A stretch of 64,000 bases of DNA. Origin: Jejubacter calystegiae. Its GTDB lineage: Bacteria; Pseudomonadota; Gammaproteobacteria; Enterobacterales; Enterobacteriaceae. The first letter of the stretch is position 1; every line of letters begins with the position of its first letter. Shown piece after piece: positions 9,801 through 17,457 of this stretch. Both the position numbers and the translations under genes were made by a program. The notes under the pieces were generated by a model, which was given only the letters and a program-made list of their open reading frames with translations, searched no databases and was not told where the DNA came from. Location: the NCBI RefSeq assembly GCF_005671395.1, contig NZ_CP040428.1:1612001-1676000 (forward strand), given 5' to 3'.

Positions 9801-9931
9801 ATCTGGCGCGAGGGATCGCGGGTATAAAATTCGGTTTCGGGAATGCCAAAGATGGCACCCGTCTCTTCATATTCAGCGCAGATGCGCGTTAAAAGCTCAC
9901 TAAAAGGAATGGGACGCATGATGTCAGCCAT
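6830..9931 (-). CDS. ygfK: Putative selenate/urate-pathway oxidoreductase YgfK (1033 aa)
   Basis: This large iron-sulfur flavoprotein is as long as E. coli YgfK and resembles it throughout. The N-terminal ~430 residues resemble a dihydroorotate dehydrogenase-like barrel. The middle resembles the glutamate synthase small subunit, with the cysteine cluster CYVAPCVTACAIKQDIPEY and a dinucleotide fold (VAVIGAGPAGLAAGYFLARA). The end carries ferredoxin-like cysteine clusters (CSKCVDVCPN, CNECGNCAQFCPW). It probably moves electrons from NAD(P)H to a purine ring substrate under anaerobic conditions. An AAGGAG site supports the ATG at 9931, and a sigma-54 promoter lies at 10004-10020. Confidence 0.93.
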   Translation of the reverse strand: MADIMRPIPFSELLTRICAEYEETGAIFGIPETEFYTRDPSRQISLFGETCDTPVGPAAGPHTQLAPNIIVAWLTGGSFIELKTVQILDRLELEKPCIDASDEAFNTEWSTEYTLEKAWDEYMKAWMALWLLETLLSPRGPLQGRSFIFNMSVGYDLKGITQPPMQKFIDEMMDAGKNSKFGRYRQELAQFIARGGWKLLAKGDARALRELPENISPRMVRSVTLSTMHGCPPDEIESICRYMLTEKNLHTYVKLNPTLLGYARVRAILDGNGFDYISLSEESFSHDLQAEQALEMLTRLIALGAEKKLSFGVKLTNTLGARNHKGVLPGDEMYMSGRALFPLSINVAAMLSRHFDGRLPISYSGGASQFNIVDIFSAGIHPITMATDLLKPGGYLRMAECARLLSQLEDWQHDGINVAALNRLADKALSADWAQKAWKGKEEIDTGEALPLVDCYVAPCVTACAIKQDIPEYLRLAGQGRYADALSLIYERNALPSITGHICDHQCQFNCTRMDYENALNIRAIKKIAREKGWEEYRRRWHKPAGTGNRHPVAVIGAGPAGLAAGYFLARAGHPVTLFEREANAGGIVRNIVPRFRIPAELVQQDIDFIADHGVKFVYNSDPHLTIDTLRQQGFHYICIGTGAGQSNVLQLAGDNPNIWRSFDFLRTFNSDVPPPLRGEIAIVGAGNTAMDCARAALRLPEVTGATIVYRRDRDAMPAWPEEIEEAERDGVRFVTLVNPERYDADGQLHLRVMRLGEPDAGGRRRPLPTDEQRTLHFDALITATGESPDWQALRAMGLESNNGDAPSVDPQTLETALPNVFLIGDVQSGPASIVGAIGGARKACDTILKRENITVTHTRRDAMNTDPLEIYSRKGAIAVRQIAPDAPDAFARQEASRCLSCNYVCSKCVDVCPNRANIAIPVPGFHSRQQILHLDALCNECGNCAQFCPWQGKPYKDKVTVFSLAKDFEQSDNPGFLLDGKQIHIRQDGRTWQFALDENGKPVGLPDTLAQMDRIINYTRQHHGYLLGAVEE

Positions 9932-10003
9932 ACATTGCTCCTTGCTCTGTTGTTCTTTTGTGCCCGGCGCGGTGCCGGTGCCGGAGGATCGCAGCTACCG
10001 GGA

Positions 10004-10020
10004 AGCAACATCTGAGCCAG
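10004..10020 (-). promoter_or_regulatory. Sigma-54 promoter of ygfK-ssnA
   Basis: The minus strand reads TGGCTCAGATGTTGCTT, with GG and GC ten bases apart and a perfect TTGCTT -12 box. The leader to ygfK is about 60 bases. Confidence 0.82.
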
Positions 10021-10193
10021 TGGTGCATCTGTGGCGGATTTCGCGCCGGTATCGTGACTGGATTCGCACTCTGCACGGCAAAAGCGGGTATGGGGCAGGG
10101 GAGCCTGGAGCGACTCTCGCAGGGTGAGACATTCTGGCCGCCGGGCCGTATCAAAATGATAAAATTCGGGGCGGATAGCCCGAAAATCGGGGG

Positions 10194-10210
10194 CGGCACA
10201 AGAGTTGCTT
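10194..10210 (+). promoter_or_regulatory. Sigma-54 promoter of the XdhC-type gene
   Basis: The plus strand reads CGGCACAAGAGTTGCTT, with GG-N10-GC spacing. The predicted transcription start is about 30 bases before the ATG at 10250. A TTG inside this box opens a longer reading frame but is not the real start. Confidence 0.82.
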
Positions 10211-10249
10211 CTTTTTGGAATCTATTCCGGAATGACGAGGGCTCGTGTG

Positions 10250-11095
10250 ATGACTATTTTTTCTACCCTGTCCCGCCTGGAGGCGGAAAACCGAAGCTTT
10301 GCCCTGTTGCAGATTGTGGAAAGCCGGGGCTCAACGCCGCGCCATTCCGCCTGCATGGTGGTGACAGAAGGCGGTGAGGTACATGGCACCATTGGCGGCG
10401 GCATGCTGGAACGGCTCGCTATTGAGCGTGCCAGAGCGGCGGTAGTGGAAGGTGCCTCCTGCCTGTTTCACGGTCGGCTGGCGCGTCAGGGAGAGAACGC
10501 GGTCGGTTCCGACTGTGGCGGCGCGGTGACGGTGCATATCGCCGTTTATCCCCGGCGCCCTGAGCTGTTTCTGTTGGGGGCCGGTCATGTGAATAGGGAG
10601 GTGGCCAGGGCGGCGCAGGCGCTGGATTTCCAGGTAACCGTGGCTGATACCTGGCAGGCCAACCTGGAGCATCCGGAACTACCGACAGCCTGTCGACGGG
10701 TGAGTGGTAAGGATTATGCCGCGATTGTTCCCCAACTGGGGCTGGATGAACAAAGCTATGTGGTGATCGCCACCAATCATGAAGACAGGGAAGCGCTGAC
10801 CGGGGTCATCGGGCTGCCGGTACGCTATCTGGGCCTGCTGGCCAGTCGACGTAAGGCCCACCACTTCCGCAATGTTCTGCGTAAAGAGCTGGGGATGGCG
10901 GAACAGGAGATTGCGCGTCTGCATGCGCCGCTCGGTCTGGATATTCACGCCGAAACGCCCGCAGAGATTGCAATCAGCATTCTGGGCGAGCTCGTCAGTC
11001 TGTATCGCGGCCATCGGGTAACGCCGCAAGTGACACCGACAGACGGCGAAGCACAAGCCGCCGCCTGTCAGCAGGAGATTGCCGTTACTGGCTGA
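10250..11095 (+). CDS. XdhC/CoxI-family molybdenum hydroxylase maturation factor (281 aa)
   Basis: XdhC proteins bind the molybdenum cofactor, promote its sulfuration and insert it into xanthine dehydrogenase-type enzymes. The N-terminal part has the STPRHSACMVVTEGGEVHGTIGGGMLE signature of the XdhC/CoxI domain. The C-terminal half has a Rossmann-type fold (LFLLGAGHVNREVARAAQALDF) ending in a family-typical helix (AEIAISILGELVSLYRG). It is not the small iron-sulfur subunit called XdhC in E. coli. Its length is about half that of E. coli YqeB. The start at 10250 is supported by GAGGG eight bases upstream. Its last 11 bases overlap the convergent yqeA. Confidence 0.83.
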   Translation: MTIFSTLSRLEAENRSFALLQIVESRGSTPRHSACMVVTEGGEVHGTIGGGMLERLAIERARAAVVEGASCLFHGRLARQGENAVGSDCGGAVTVHIAVYPRRPELFLLGAGHVNREVARAAQALDFQVTVADTWQANLEHPELPTACRRVSGKDYAAIVPQLGLDEQSYVVIATNHEDREALTGVIGLPVRYLGLLASRRKAHHFRNVLRKELGMAEQEIARLHAPLGLDIHAETPAEIAISILGELVSLYRGHRVTPQVTPTDGEAQAAACQQEIAVTG

Positions 11096-12017
11096 TGATG
11101 GTGCCGGTTCGCCCGGCAATGCCGTCGCTGGCACGCGCCAGCAGGGTAATCAGCGCTTGACGGCCCGGGCGCGACTCCGCAAAGGCCAGTGCCGCTTCCA
11201 CCTTTGGCAGCATCGATCCTGGTGCGAACTCGCCGGCGCGGATATAGGCGTGAGCCTGCTGGGGCGTCATGCTATCCAGCCACTGCTGCTGTGGAGTATT
11301 AAAGTGTACTGCCACTTTCTCCACCGCGGTCAGGATGATCAGCATATCCGCGTCTATGGCCTGGGCCAGTAACGCACTGGCACGATCTTTATCGATCACG
11401 GCGCTGGCGCCGCGCAGATGAGGCCCCTCCGCCACCACAGGGATTCCGCCGCCGCCGATGGCGATGGGTACCTGACCGGCGGCCAGCATCGCCTTAATGG
11501 CATCCAGCTCGATGATTTCGACTGGTTCGGGGGAGGCCACCACGCGACGCCAGCCGCGCCCCGGTTCTTCCCGAACCCGCACGCCTTGCCGTGCCAGCAG
11601 TTGGGCGTTCTCCTCGCTCAGAAAGGAGCCGATGGGTTTGTCGGGCTGGTGAAACGCTGGGTCGCGCTCATCGACCCGAACCTGGGTAATCAGCGCCGCC
11701 ACGCCCTTATTGATACCGCGTTTGCGCAGCTCTTCACGCAGCGCATTTTGCAGATCGTAACCAATGTAGCCCTGGCTGAGCGCCACGCAGACCGACATCG
11801 GCAGTACCGGTGAATGGGCCGGAGTGTGGGCCGCAGACTCAAAAGCCTGATGGATCATGCCGACCTGGGGCCCATTACCGTGAGTAATTACCAGCTCGTG
11901 CCCTTCTTCAATCAGGCCAGCCAGCGCCTGTGCGGTGCCTTGTACTGCCTGCATTTGTTCTGCCAGATCTTTGCCCAGCGCGTTACCGCCCAGTGCAAGT
12001 ACGATTCTTTTCTTCAT
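11085..12017 (-). CDS. yqeA: Carbamate kinase (310 aa)
   Basis: The enzyme makes ATP from carbamoyl phosphate and ADP, releasing ammonia and CO2. The family signatures are clear: KRIVLALGGNALG at the N-terminus, THGNGPQVG, GGGGIPVV and VIDKDRASALLA. It is the last gene of the ygeW-dpaL-ygeY-hyuA-yqeA unit, four bases after hyuA. Its position predicts that carbamoyl phosphate made by YgeW is used for substrate-level phosphorylation. The same order is found in E. coli. Its final bases overlap the convergent XdhC-type gene. Confidence 0.94.
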   Translation of the reverse strand: MKKRIVLALGGNALGKDLAEQMQAVQGTAQALAGLIEEGHELVITHGNGPQVGMIHQAFESAAHTPAHSPVLPMSVCVALSQGYIGYDLQNALREELRKRGINKGVAALITQVRVDERDPAFHQPDKPIGSFLSEENAQLLARQGVRVREEPGRGWRRVVASPEPVEIIELDAIKAMLAAGQVPIAIGGGGIPVVAEGPHLRGASAVIDKDRASALLAQAIDADMLIILTAVEKVAVHFNTPQQQWLDSMTPQQAHAYIRAGEFAPGSMLPKVEAALAFAESRPGRQALITLLARASDGIAGRTGTIISQ

Positions 12018-12021
12018 GGAT

Positions 12022-13410
12022 CTACCCCCGATTAACGGAAAAAGGTTGCCGGTGCAGGAAACGTCCGTGCCCTGCCCGACCAGTAAAGCGTCCGCGTTCG
12101 CAGACCACTTCGCCGCGGGAAAGGGTCATGACCGGCCAGCCGTGGCAGGTGAATCCCTCCCAGGGGGAGTAGTCGACGTTATCATGCAGTTCGCTGTGGT
12201 GAATGGTGGTACGACAGTGGGGATCAAACAGCACCAGGTCGGCATCACTGCCGGGCATCAGATTGCCTTTACGCGGCCATAAGCCAAAAAGCTGCGCCGG
12301 CGTGGCGCTGGTCAGTGCCACGAAGCGTGAAGGGCTGATGCGCCCGGTCGCGACCCCTTCGGAAAACAGCAACGCCATCCGGTTTTCAACTCCGGGCAGA
12401 CCGTTCGGGCAGCGGGTGAAATCGTCAGCGGCCATCCTCTGGCGCAAGGAGAGCGGGAAGGTGCAGTGATCGGTGGCGACGGTGTTGATACTGCCGTCGG
12501 TAATGCCGACCCATAGTTTGTCCTGTTCGCCGTGAGGACGCAGAGGAGGCGTTAATATATATTTCAGGGCATCTGGCCGCTGATAGAGATTGATATCCAG
12601 CAGCAGATACTGTGGACAGGTTTCTACCCACACTGGCTGGCACTGCGCTTGTGCTAGTTTGACATATTCCAGCCCCAGTCCATTTGACAGGTGGACGATA
12701 TAGAGTGGGGCATCACCTGCCAAACGTGCCAGATTGATGGTTCGGGCAATCGCTTCCGCTTCGCAGGCGACTGGGCGACTGCGCGCATGCCAGATGGGGG
12801 CAGTTTTCCCCTCTTTGATAAAGCGCTCGCGGTTGTCATTCACTACTGCATTATTTTCCGGATGCACCGTTGCCAGAGCGCCAACTTCTTTCAGACGACG
12901 TAATAAATGAAGCGTGTCGGCATCCTGCAGGTTGTACTTATAAGTGAGGTAGAATTTAAAGCTGCTAATCCCTTCCTCGTGAACCATTGATGTCAGTTCA
13001 TCCAGAATTGCGTCATTGATATGCTGGATTACGCCATGGAAGCTGTAATCAATGACGGCTTTATCACGAGCATATTGATGATACAGTTCAAGTTGGTGAT
13101 GCAGATTGCAGCCAGTAGGGCCGAATCCCATATGATCGATAATGGTGGTCGTGCCGCCGCAGGCGGCGGCGCGGGTACCGGTAAAGAAGTCGTCACAACT
13201 GCGCGCAATTCCAACGTCAATATTAAAATGGGTATGGACATCCACACCGCCAGGCATCACCAGCAGGCCGCTGGCGTCAATCACCTGGTCGACCTGTTTA
13301 TCAGGGATATCGGCAGAGGTTTGGGCGATTTTTCCATTCTCAATCAGCAGGTCGCGGCGATATTCTCTGTTGGCATCCACCAGGGTACCGCCCTTAATTA
13401 ATACTTTCAT
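12022..13410 (-). CDS. hyuA: Dihydropyrimidinase/D-phenylhydantoinase family hydrolase HyuA (462 aa)
   Basis: This is a zinc-dependent cyclic amidohydrolase. The metal ligand motif GGVDVHTHFN sits near residue 57. The FKFYLTYK segment holds the lysine expected to be carbamylated, and VHPENN and TDHCTF supply further ligands. The length matches E. coli HyuA (YgeZ). In the purine pathway it is expected to open a hydantoin-like ring derived from urate. It is co-transcribed with ygeY upstream, across a 140-base gap that holds a dyad repeat, and with yqeA downstream. Confidence 0.92.
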   Translation of the reverse strand: MKVLIKGGTLVDANREYRRDLLIENGKIAQTSADIPDKQVDQVIDASGLLVMPGGVDVHTHFNIDVGIARSCDDFFTGTRAAACGGTTTIIDHMGFGPTGCNLHHQLELYHQYARDKAVIDYSFHGVIQHINDAILDELTSMVHEEGISSFKFYLTYKYNLQDADTLHLLRRLKEVGALATVHPENNAVVNDNRERFIKEGKTAPIWHARSRPVACEAEAIARTINLARLAGDAPLYIVHLSNGLGLEYVKLAQAQCQPVWVETCPQYLLLDINLYQRPDALKYILTPPLRPHGEQDKLWVGITDGSINTVATDHCTFPLSLRQRMAADDFTRCPNGLPGVENRMALLFSEGVATGRISPSRFVALTSATPAQLFGLWPRKGNLMPGSDADLVLFDPHCRTTIHHSELHDNVDYSPWEGFTCHGWPVMTLSRGEVVCERGRFTGRAGHGRFLHRQPFSVNRG

Positions 13411-13458
13411 GGCTCTGCTCCCGGGGCGCTTGCACAGGGCGCCTCAGACTGAATACAT

Positions 13459-13549
13459 CCTCTCCCGAGGAGGGAGAGGGGGCACATGTCGCGGCTTATA
13501 GCCTCAGACTGGATCTCCCTCTCCCTGATGAGAGAGGGGCCGGGTAAGG
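13459..13549. repeat. REP-like GC-rich dyads (CCCTCTCC type)
   Basis: Two adjacent stem-loops lie between ygeY and hyuA: CCTCTCCCGAGGAGGGAGAGG and then CCCTCTCCCTGATGAGAGAGGG. The same class of repeat occurs at 47067-47160. Intergenic dyads of this kind are common in enterobacteria and may stabilise or attenuate the operon transcript. Confidence 0.75.
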
Positions 13550-13554
13550 GTGTC

Positions 13555-14766
13555 TCAGGACTGCTGCAGCCAGGTTAACGGAATCGCTGCATACATTGCC
13601 GCACAGGTCACCAGATGTGATTTCCAGGTCTTCTCGTTGGGTGCGTGGGCCTCTGGCTCTTTACCGGGGCCGAAGCCAATGACCGGAATACCGTGGCGAC
13701 CCATAATAGAAACTCCATTGGTTGAGAAGGTCCATTTGTCGACCACCGGATCCTTGTTAAACAGCCCCTGATAAGCCGCGCACAGGCTACGCACCGTAAA
13801 GTGATCTTCTTCCACTTTCCAGGTGGGGAAGTAGCATTCGGTGGGGTAGACCAGGCCGGTCCAGGAAGGACGATCGTACTGATAGAGTAACACCCGGGCT
13901 TTGGCGGCCTTGACGGCGGGCAGTGCGCGGATCTCTTCCAGCGCCCCTTCCCAGGTTTCGCCCCAGGTCAGGCGGCGGTCGATAGAGACAGCGCAGCTGT
14001 CCGCTACCGCACAGCGGCTGGGGGAGGTAAAGAAGATCTCTGAAACGGTCAGGGTACCTTTGCCAAGGAAGTCGTCGTTGCCCAGATGACCAGCCAGAGA
14101 CTGCAACTCCGTCAGGATCGGCGCCATTTTAAAGATCGCGTTATCGCCGCGCTCCGGCGCAGAGCCGTGGCAGCTGATGCCGTCCACCTCGACCCGGATC
14201 TCCATACGTCCACGCTGGCCGCGGTAAATCTGACAGTCTGTGGGTTCGGTACTGACCACAAATTCCGGGCGAATGCCGGACTGTTCGATGATGTACTGCC
14301 AGCACAGGCCGTCGCAGTCCTCTTCCTGTACAGTGCCGGTCACTAGCAGGGTATAGTCATCTTCCAGTCCTAACTCTTTGATAATTTTACCGGCATAGAC
14401 CATTGACGCCATACCGCCTTCCTGGTCCGAAGTGCCGCGTCCTCCGATAATTTCATCGTCTTCCATGCCCTCGTAAGGGTCGAATTTCCAGTTATTGATG
14501 TTGCCGACACCGACGGTATCGATATGAGCGTCCATCGCCAGCAGACGCGGACCGTGACCGATATAGCCCAGAATGTTGCCCATGGGGTCGATCTCGATTT
14601 TGTCGAAGCCGACCTTTTCCATCTCTTCCTTAATGCGCTGGACAACGCGCTTTTCGTCGCAACTTTCGCTGGGGATCGCGATCATATCGCGCAGAAAGCG
14701 CGTCATTTCCGGCTGATAGCGCTGAGCCAGTTTCAGAATGTCGTTGAAGGGTACAGATTTAGCCAT
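13555..14766 (-). CDS. ygeY: M20-family metallo-hydrolase YgeY (403 aa)
   Basis: A zinc peptidase/deacylase of the M20/ArgE/DapE fold. It shows the first metal site ([10 protein letters not shown]), [10 protein letters not shown], the catalytic pair VQEEDCDG and STEPTD. The C-terminal [16 protein letters not shown] carries the last ligand. The length of 403 matches E. coli YgeY. It probably hydrolyses an acylated or ureido intermediate of purine breakdown that yields 2,3-diaminopropionate. A GTG at 14781 extends the frame, but GAGGAAA lies six bases before the ATG at 14766, so the shorter start is chosen. Confidence 0.92.
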   Translation of the reverse strand: MAKSVPFNDILKLAQRYQPEMTRFLRDMIAIPSESCDEKRVVQRIKEEMEKVGFDKIEIDPMGNILGYIGHGPRLLAMDAHIDTVGVGNINNWKFDPYEGMEDDEIIGGRGTSDQEGGMASMVYAGKIIKELGLEDDYTLLVTGTVQEEDCDGLCWQYIIEQSGIRPEFVVSTEPTDCQIYRGQRGRMEIRVEVDGISCHGSAPERGDNAIFKMAPILTELQSLAGHLGNDDFLGKGTLTVSEIFFTSPSRCAVADSCAVSIDRRLTWGETWEGALEEIRALPAVKAAKARVLLYQYDRPSWTGLVYPTECYFPTWKVEEDHFTVRSLCAAYQGLFNKDPVVDKWTFSTNGVSIMGRHGIPVIGFGPGKEPEAHAPNEKTWKSHLVTCAAMYAAIPLTWLQQS

Positions 14767-14795
14767 AACAGATTTCCTCACTTATTCTTAATTGC

Positions 14796-15989
14796 TTAAA
14801 TTGCGTCTTTCCCTTCCCATACCACTTCGCGATAGTGTTGCGGATCGGTATCGCCTTCGGTGCTGATGGCGAGAATGCGTGATTCCGGGGTGAGATTTAA
14901 TTGCTTCATCAGTGCCGCACGCTTGGGGTGATGCATGACGGCGGCCAGCAGGCCGACGGTGACGGCGCCCGATTCGCCGGAAACGATCTGTGGATCGCCC
15001 TCCAGTGGATTGCCCAGCACGCGCATGCCCAGTGCCGCGACCCGATCCTCGCAGGAGATAAATTGCCTGACGTTATCGCGCAGCAGCGGCCAGCCGAGGG
15101 GATTAGGTTCACCGCAGGCCAGGCCCGCCATAATGGTGTTCATATCGCCGGAGACATTGACGATGTCACCCTGAAGGGCGGAGCGGTACAGGCAGTCGGC
15201 CCGATCGGGTTCCACTACAATGGTGTGTAGCCGGTCAGCGCCGTAGCGATCGGCGAAGTAGCCAAGGACGCCACCCGCCATAGCGCCGACTCCGGCCTGG
15301 AGCAAAAGGTGGGTCGGCGGTGCGTTCAGCATGGACTCCATCTGTTCCGCCGCCTCGTCGGCAAGCGTCGCATAGCCCTGCATAATCCATGTCGGCACGT
15401 CGGTATAGCCTTCCCAGGCCGTATCCTGGACCACCTCCCATCCGCGTTCGGCGGCCATACGCATAGTCAGGCGTACGGTATCGTCGTAGTTCATATCAGT
15501 GACAATGCACTCCGCACCCAGATCGGTAATGTGTTTCACCCGGAACGGCGAAGAGCCTTTTGGCATATAGATAACCGCATGTTGCCCCAGCTCCCGTGCG
15601 GCCCAGGCGACGCCGCGGCCGTGGTTGCCATCGGTAGTGGTGGCAAAGGTCATGGGAGGGATGCCCTGCCGACGAAACTTTTCGAAGGAGAATCGTTGAA
15701 TATCGAGATTCAGCTTCTGGCACAGCAAGCGGGCAATGGCCCAGGTTCCCCCCAGCATTTTGAAGGCGTTAAGGCAGAAGCGCTGCGATTCATCCTTCAC
15801 CAGCACCTGACTGACGCCAAGGGCCTGGGCGAAGTGGTTCATGGCATACAGCGGCGTGGGGCGATAGCCATTCAGGGTGTGGTGGAAGTGGCGCGCTTCC
15901 CGGGCGGTCTGCTGACCGAAGCGCGGATCCGTTTTGGGATGAAAACGCCCGTTGTCGGCGATCGCTATTTTCAGTTCAAACTGTGACAT
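14796..15989 (-). CDS. dpaL: 2,3-diaminopropionate ammonia-lyase (YgeX, 397 aa)
   Basis: A PLP enzyme of fold type II that converts 2,3-diaminopropionate to pyruvate and two ammonia. LVKDESQRFCLNAFKMLGG carries the PLP lysine, and TTDGNHGRGVAWAA and LQAGVGAMAGG form the phosphate-binding region. The protein aligns with E. coli YgeX from MSQFELKIAIAD onward. This sets the start at 15989 and excludes an upstream extension that lies in the ygeW 3' region. In urate-degrading bacteria this enzyme is a marker of the pathway. Confidence 0.93.
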   Translation of the reverse strand: MSQFELKIAIADNGRFHPKTDPRFGQQTAREARHFHHTLNGYRPTPLYAMNHFAQALGVSQVLVKDESQRFCLNAFKMLGGTWAIARLLCQKLNLDIQRFSFEKFRRQGIPPMTFATTTDGNHGRGVAWAARELGQHAVIYMPKGSSPFRVKHITDLGAECIVTDMNYDDTVRLTMRMAAERGWEVVQDTAWEGYTDVPTWIMQGYATLADEAAEQMESMLNAPPTHLLLQAGVGAMAGGVLGYFADRYGADRLHTIVVEPDRADCLYRSALQGDIVNVSGDMNTIMAGLACGEPNPLGWPLLRDNVRQFISCEDRVAALGMRVLGNPLEGDPQIVSGESGAVTVGLLAAVMHHPKRAALMKQLNLTPESRILAISTEGDTDPQHYREVVWEGKDAI

Positions 15990-16045
15990 ACGAGAATTCC
16001 TCAAACATCCCGGACGCCCGCGTATGGCGGCGCCCGGAGAGGTCG

Positions 16046-17236
16046 TTAGCCGTAAATACGGGGAGTGGCGGCTTCCAGACGTTGCGCCAGCACATCGCCA
16101 GGTCTGGCGAACTTGCGGGCGAGGATCATGGCGGCGATGATCCAGGGTTTCCAACTGGCCTCTTTATAGGTGGCGATGCGGTAGCGTTCGAACACGCTGG
16201 CTTCCACTTCGCCGCGTTCACAGGAGATGCCAGTAATATCCGCAGGCAGGCAGTGCATATAGAGCGCGCTGCCGTTGCGGGTACGGGCCATCATCTCTTC
16301 GGTACAGTGCCAGTGGGTATGGCGGGCGTTTTCCGCCAGGCAGGTTTGTTCCAGCGCCTTCAGCCCCTGGCTGTCGTTCTGGCGCAGTAGCTCGGTACGC
16401 TGCTGCATGATTTGCCATGGCGCCCAGGATTTGGGATAGACGATATCGGCGCCCTGGAAGGCCTCTTCCATACTGCTGACCTGACGGAAGCTACCGCCGG
16501 AATCCCGGGCGTTATTCTTCGCCACGTTAATGACATCGGGAATCAGGTCGTAGCCCTGGGGATGGGCCAGAGTGACGTCCATTCCAAAGCGCGTCATCAG
16601 GCCGATAATGCCCTGAGGAACCGACAGCGGTTTGCCGTAGCTGGGGGAATAGGCCCAGGTCATGGCGATTTTCTTGCCGCGCAGGTTTTCCAGGCTGCCG
16701 AAATGCTCTTTAAGCCAGGCGAGATCGGCCATGGCTTGAGTCGGATGGTCGATATCGCACTGCAGATTGACGATGGCGGGGCGCTGCGGCAGCACGCCTT
16801 CGGCGAACCCCTCATCCAGCGCCTGTCCTACTTCGCGCATATAGGCGTTACCGGCTCCCAGATACATATCGTCGCGGATACCGATGGCTTCGGCGCAGAA
16901 GGCGATCATATTGGCGGTTTCACGCACCGTTTCGCCGTGGGCGATTTGCGACTTGCCTTCATCCAGATCCTGCTGAGTCAGACCGATCAGGTTAAGCGCA
17001 GAGGCATAGGAAAAGCGGGTTCGGGTGGAGTTATCGCGAAACAGTGAGATACCCAGGCCATTATTGAATACGCGGGTGTCAATATTACTGGCGCGCAGGG
17101 ATTTCAGGGCTTCGGCCAGGTAAAGAATCTGTTCCAGCTCGTCACGGCTCTGTTCCCATGTCAGTAAAAAATCCTTTTTATGTAGCTCGGACGGCTTATC
17201 GTTGATGATATTAATCAGATGTTTTATCTCTTTCAT
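16046..17236 (-). CDS. ygeW: Carbamoyltransferase YgeW (396 aa)
   Basis: YgeW belongs to the aspartate/ornithine carbamoyltransferase superfamily. The carbamoyl phosphate loop appears as NSTRTRFSYASALNLIG near residue 70. HPTQAMADLAWLKE and a C-terminal MHCLPADITG complete the conserved set, and the length equals E. coli YgeW. It is thought to run phosphorolytically on a ureido compound from purine degradation, giving carbamoyl phosphate for YqeA. It is the first gene of a five-gene operon, with a near-consensus sigma-54 promoter upstream and the activator ygeV divergent. Confidence 0.93.
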   Translation of the reverse strand: MKEIKHLINIINDKPSELHKKDFLLTWEQSRDELEQILYLAEALKSLRASNIDTRVFNNGLGISLFRDNSTRTRFSYASALNLIGLTQQDLDEGKSQIAHGETVRETANMIAFCAEAIGIRDDMYLGAGNAYMREVGQALDEGFAEGVLPQRPAIVNLQCDIDHPTQAMADLAWLKEHFGSLENLRGKKIAMTWAYSPSYGKPLSVPQGIIGLMTRFGMDVTLAHPQGYDLIPDVINVAKNNARDSGGSFRQVSSMEEAFQGADIVYPKSWAPWQIMQQRTELLRQNDSQGLKALEQTCLAENARHTHWHCTEEMMARTRNGSALYMHCLPADITGISCERGEVEASVFERYRIATYKEASWKPWIIAAMILARKFARPGDVLAQRLEAATPRIYG

Positions 17237-17324
17237 TTATGAGATCCCTTACGAACACTAATTGACAAGTTCGGGTATATGAGAGGAAGCGACTTCGTTT
17301 TCCTGAAGGCGCGCAGCAACTAAC

Positions 17325-17341
17325 AAACAAGTTTTGTGCCA
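17325..17341 (-). promoter_or_regulatory. Sigma-54-type promoter of the ygeW operon
   Basis: The minus strand reads TGGCACAAAACTTGTTT. The -24 box is perfect and the spacing correct, but the -12 dinucleotide is GT instead of GC, so the match is slightly weaker. The leader is about 80 bases. A GTGAGAC motif lies just upstream at 17346-17352. Confidence 0.65.
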
Positions 17342-17457
17342 GGTTGTGAGACAGTGCTAAATGTTTGGCATCAGTCATGTTTTTTCATCCCCCCCAGGGA
17401 GTAATCTCGAACAACGCCGTTTTTTGAATCAAAGTGTGCGGATTAAGGGGGATCAAA

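Larger units (their letters stand above)
9932..10249. other. Divergent promoter region between ygfK and the XdhC-type gene
   Basis: This 318-base region has no gene. It carries two divergent sigma-54 promoters (10004-10020 minus, 10194-10210 plus). Between them at 10125-10131 is a GTGAGAC motif that recurs in the other regulatory regions of this island. Confidence 0.7.

Noticed and set aside
10205..10249. TTG start extending the XdhC-type gene upstream
   Set aside because: The TTG is the -12 box of the sigma-54 promoter; the ATG at 10250 has a fitting ribosome site.
13459..13549. Possible CRISPR-like repeats
   Set aside because: Only two dyads with no regular spacer, the enterobacterial intergenic repeat type.
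14796..16154. 452-residue version of YgeX
   Set aside because: The N-terminal extension lies in the ygeW-dpaL junction and the ygeW 3' end. The protein matches its family only from 15989.
17364..17382. Possible sigma-54 promoter TTGGCATCAGTCATGTTT toward ygeV
   Set aside because: The -12 box is ATGTTT rather than TTGCA/T, and sigma-54 activators are usually transcribed by sigma-70. Too weak to list.
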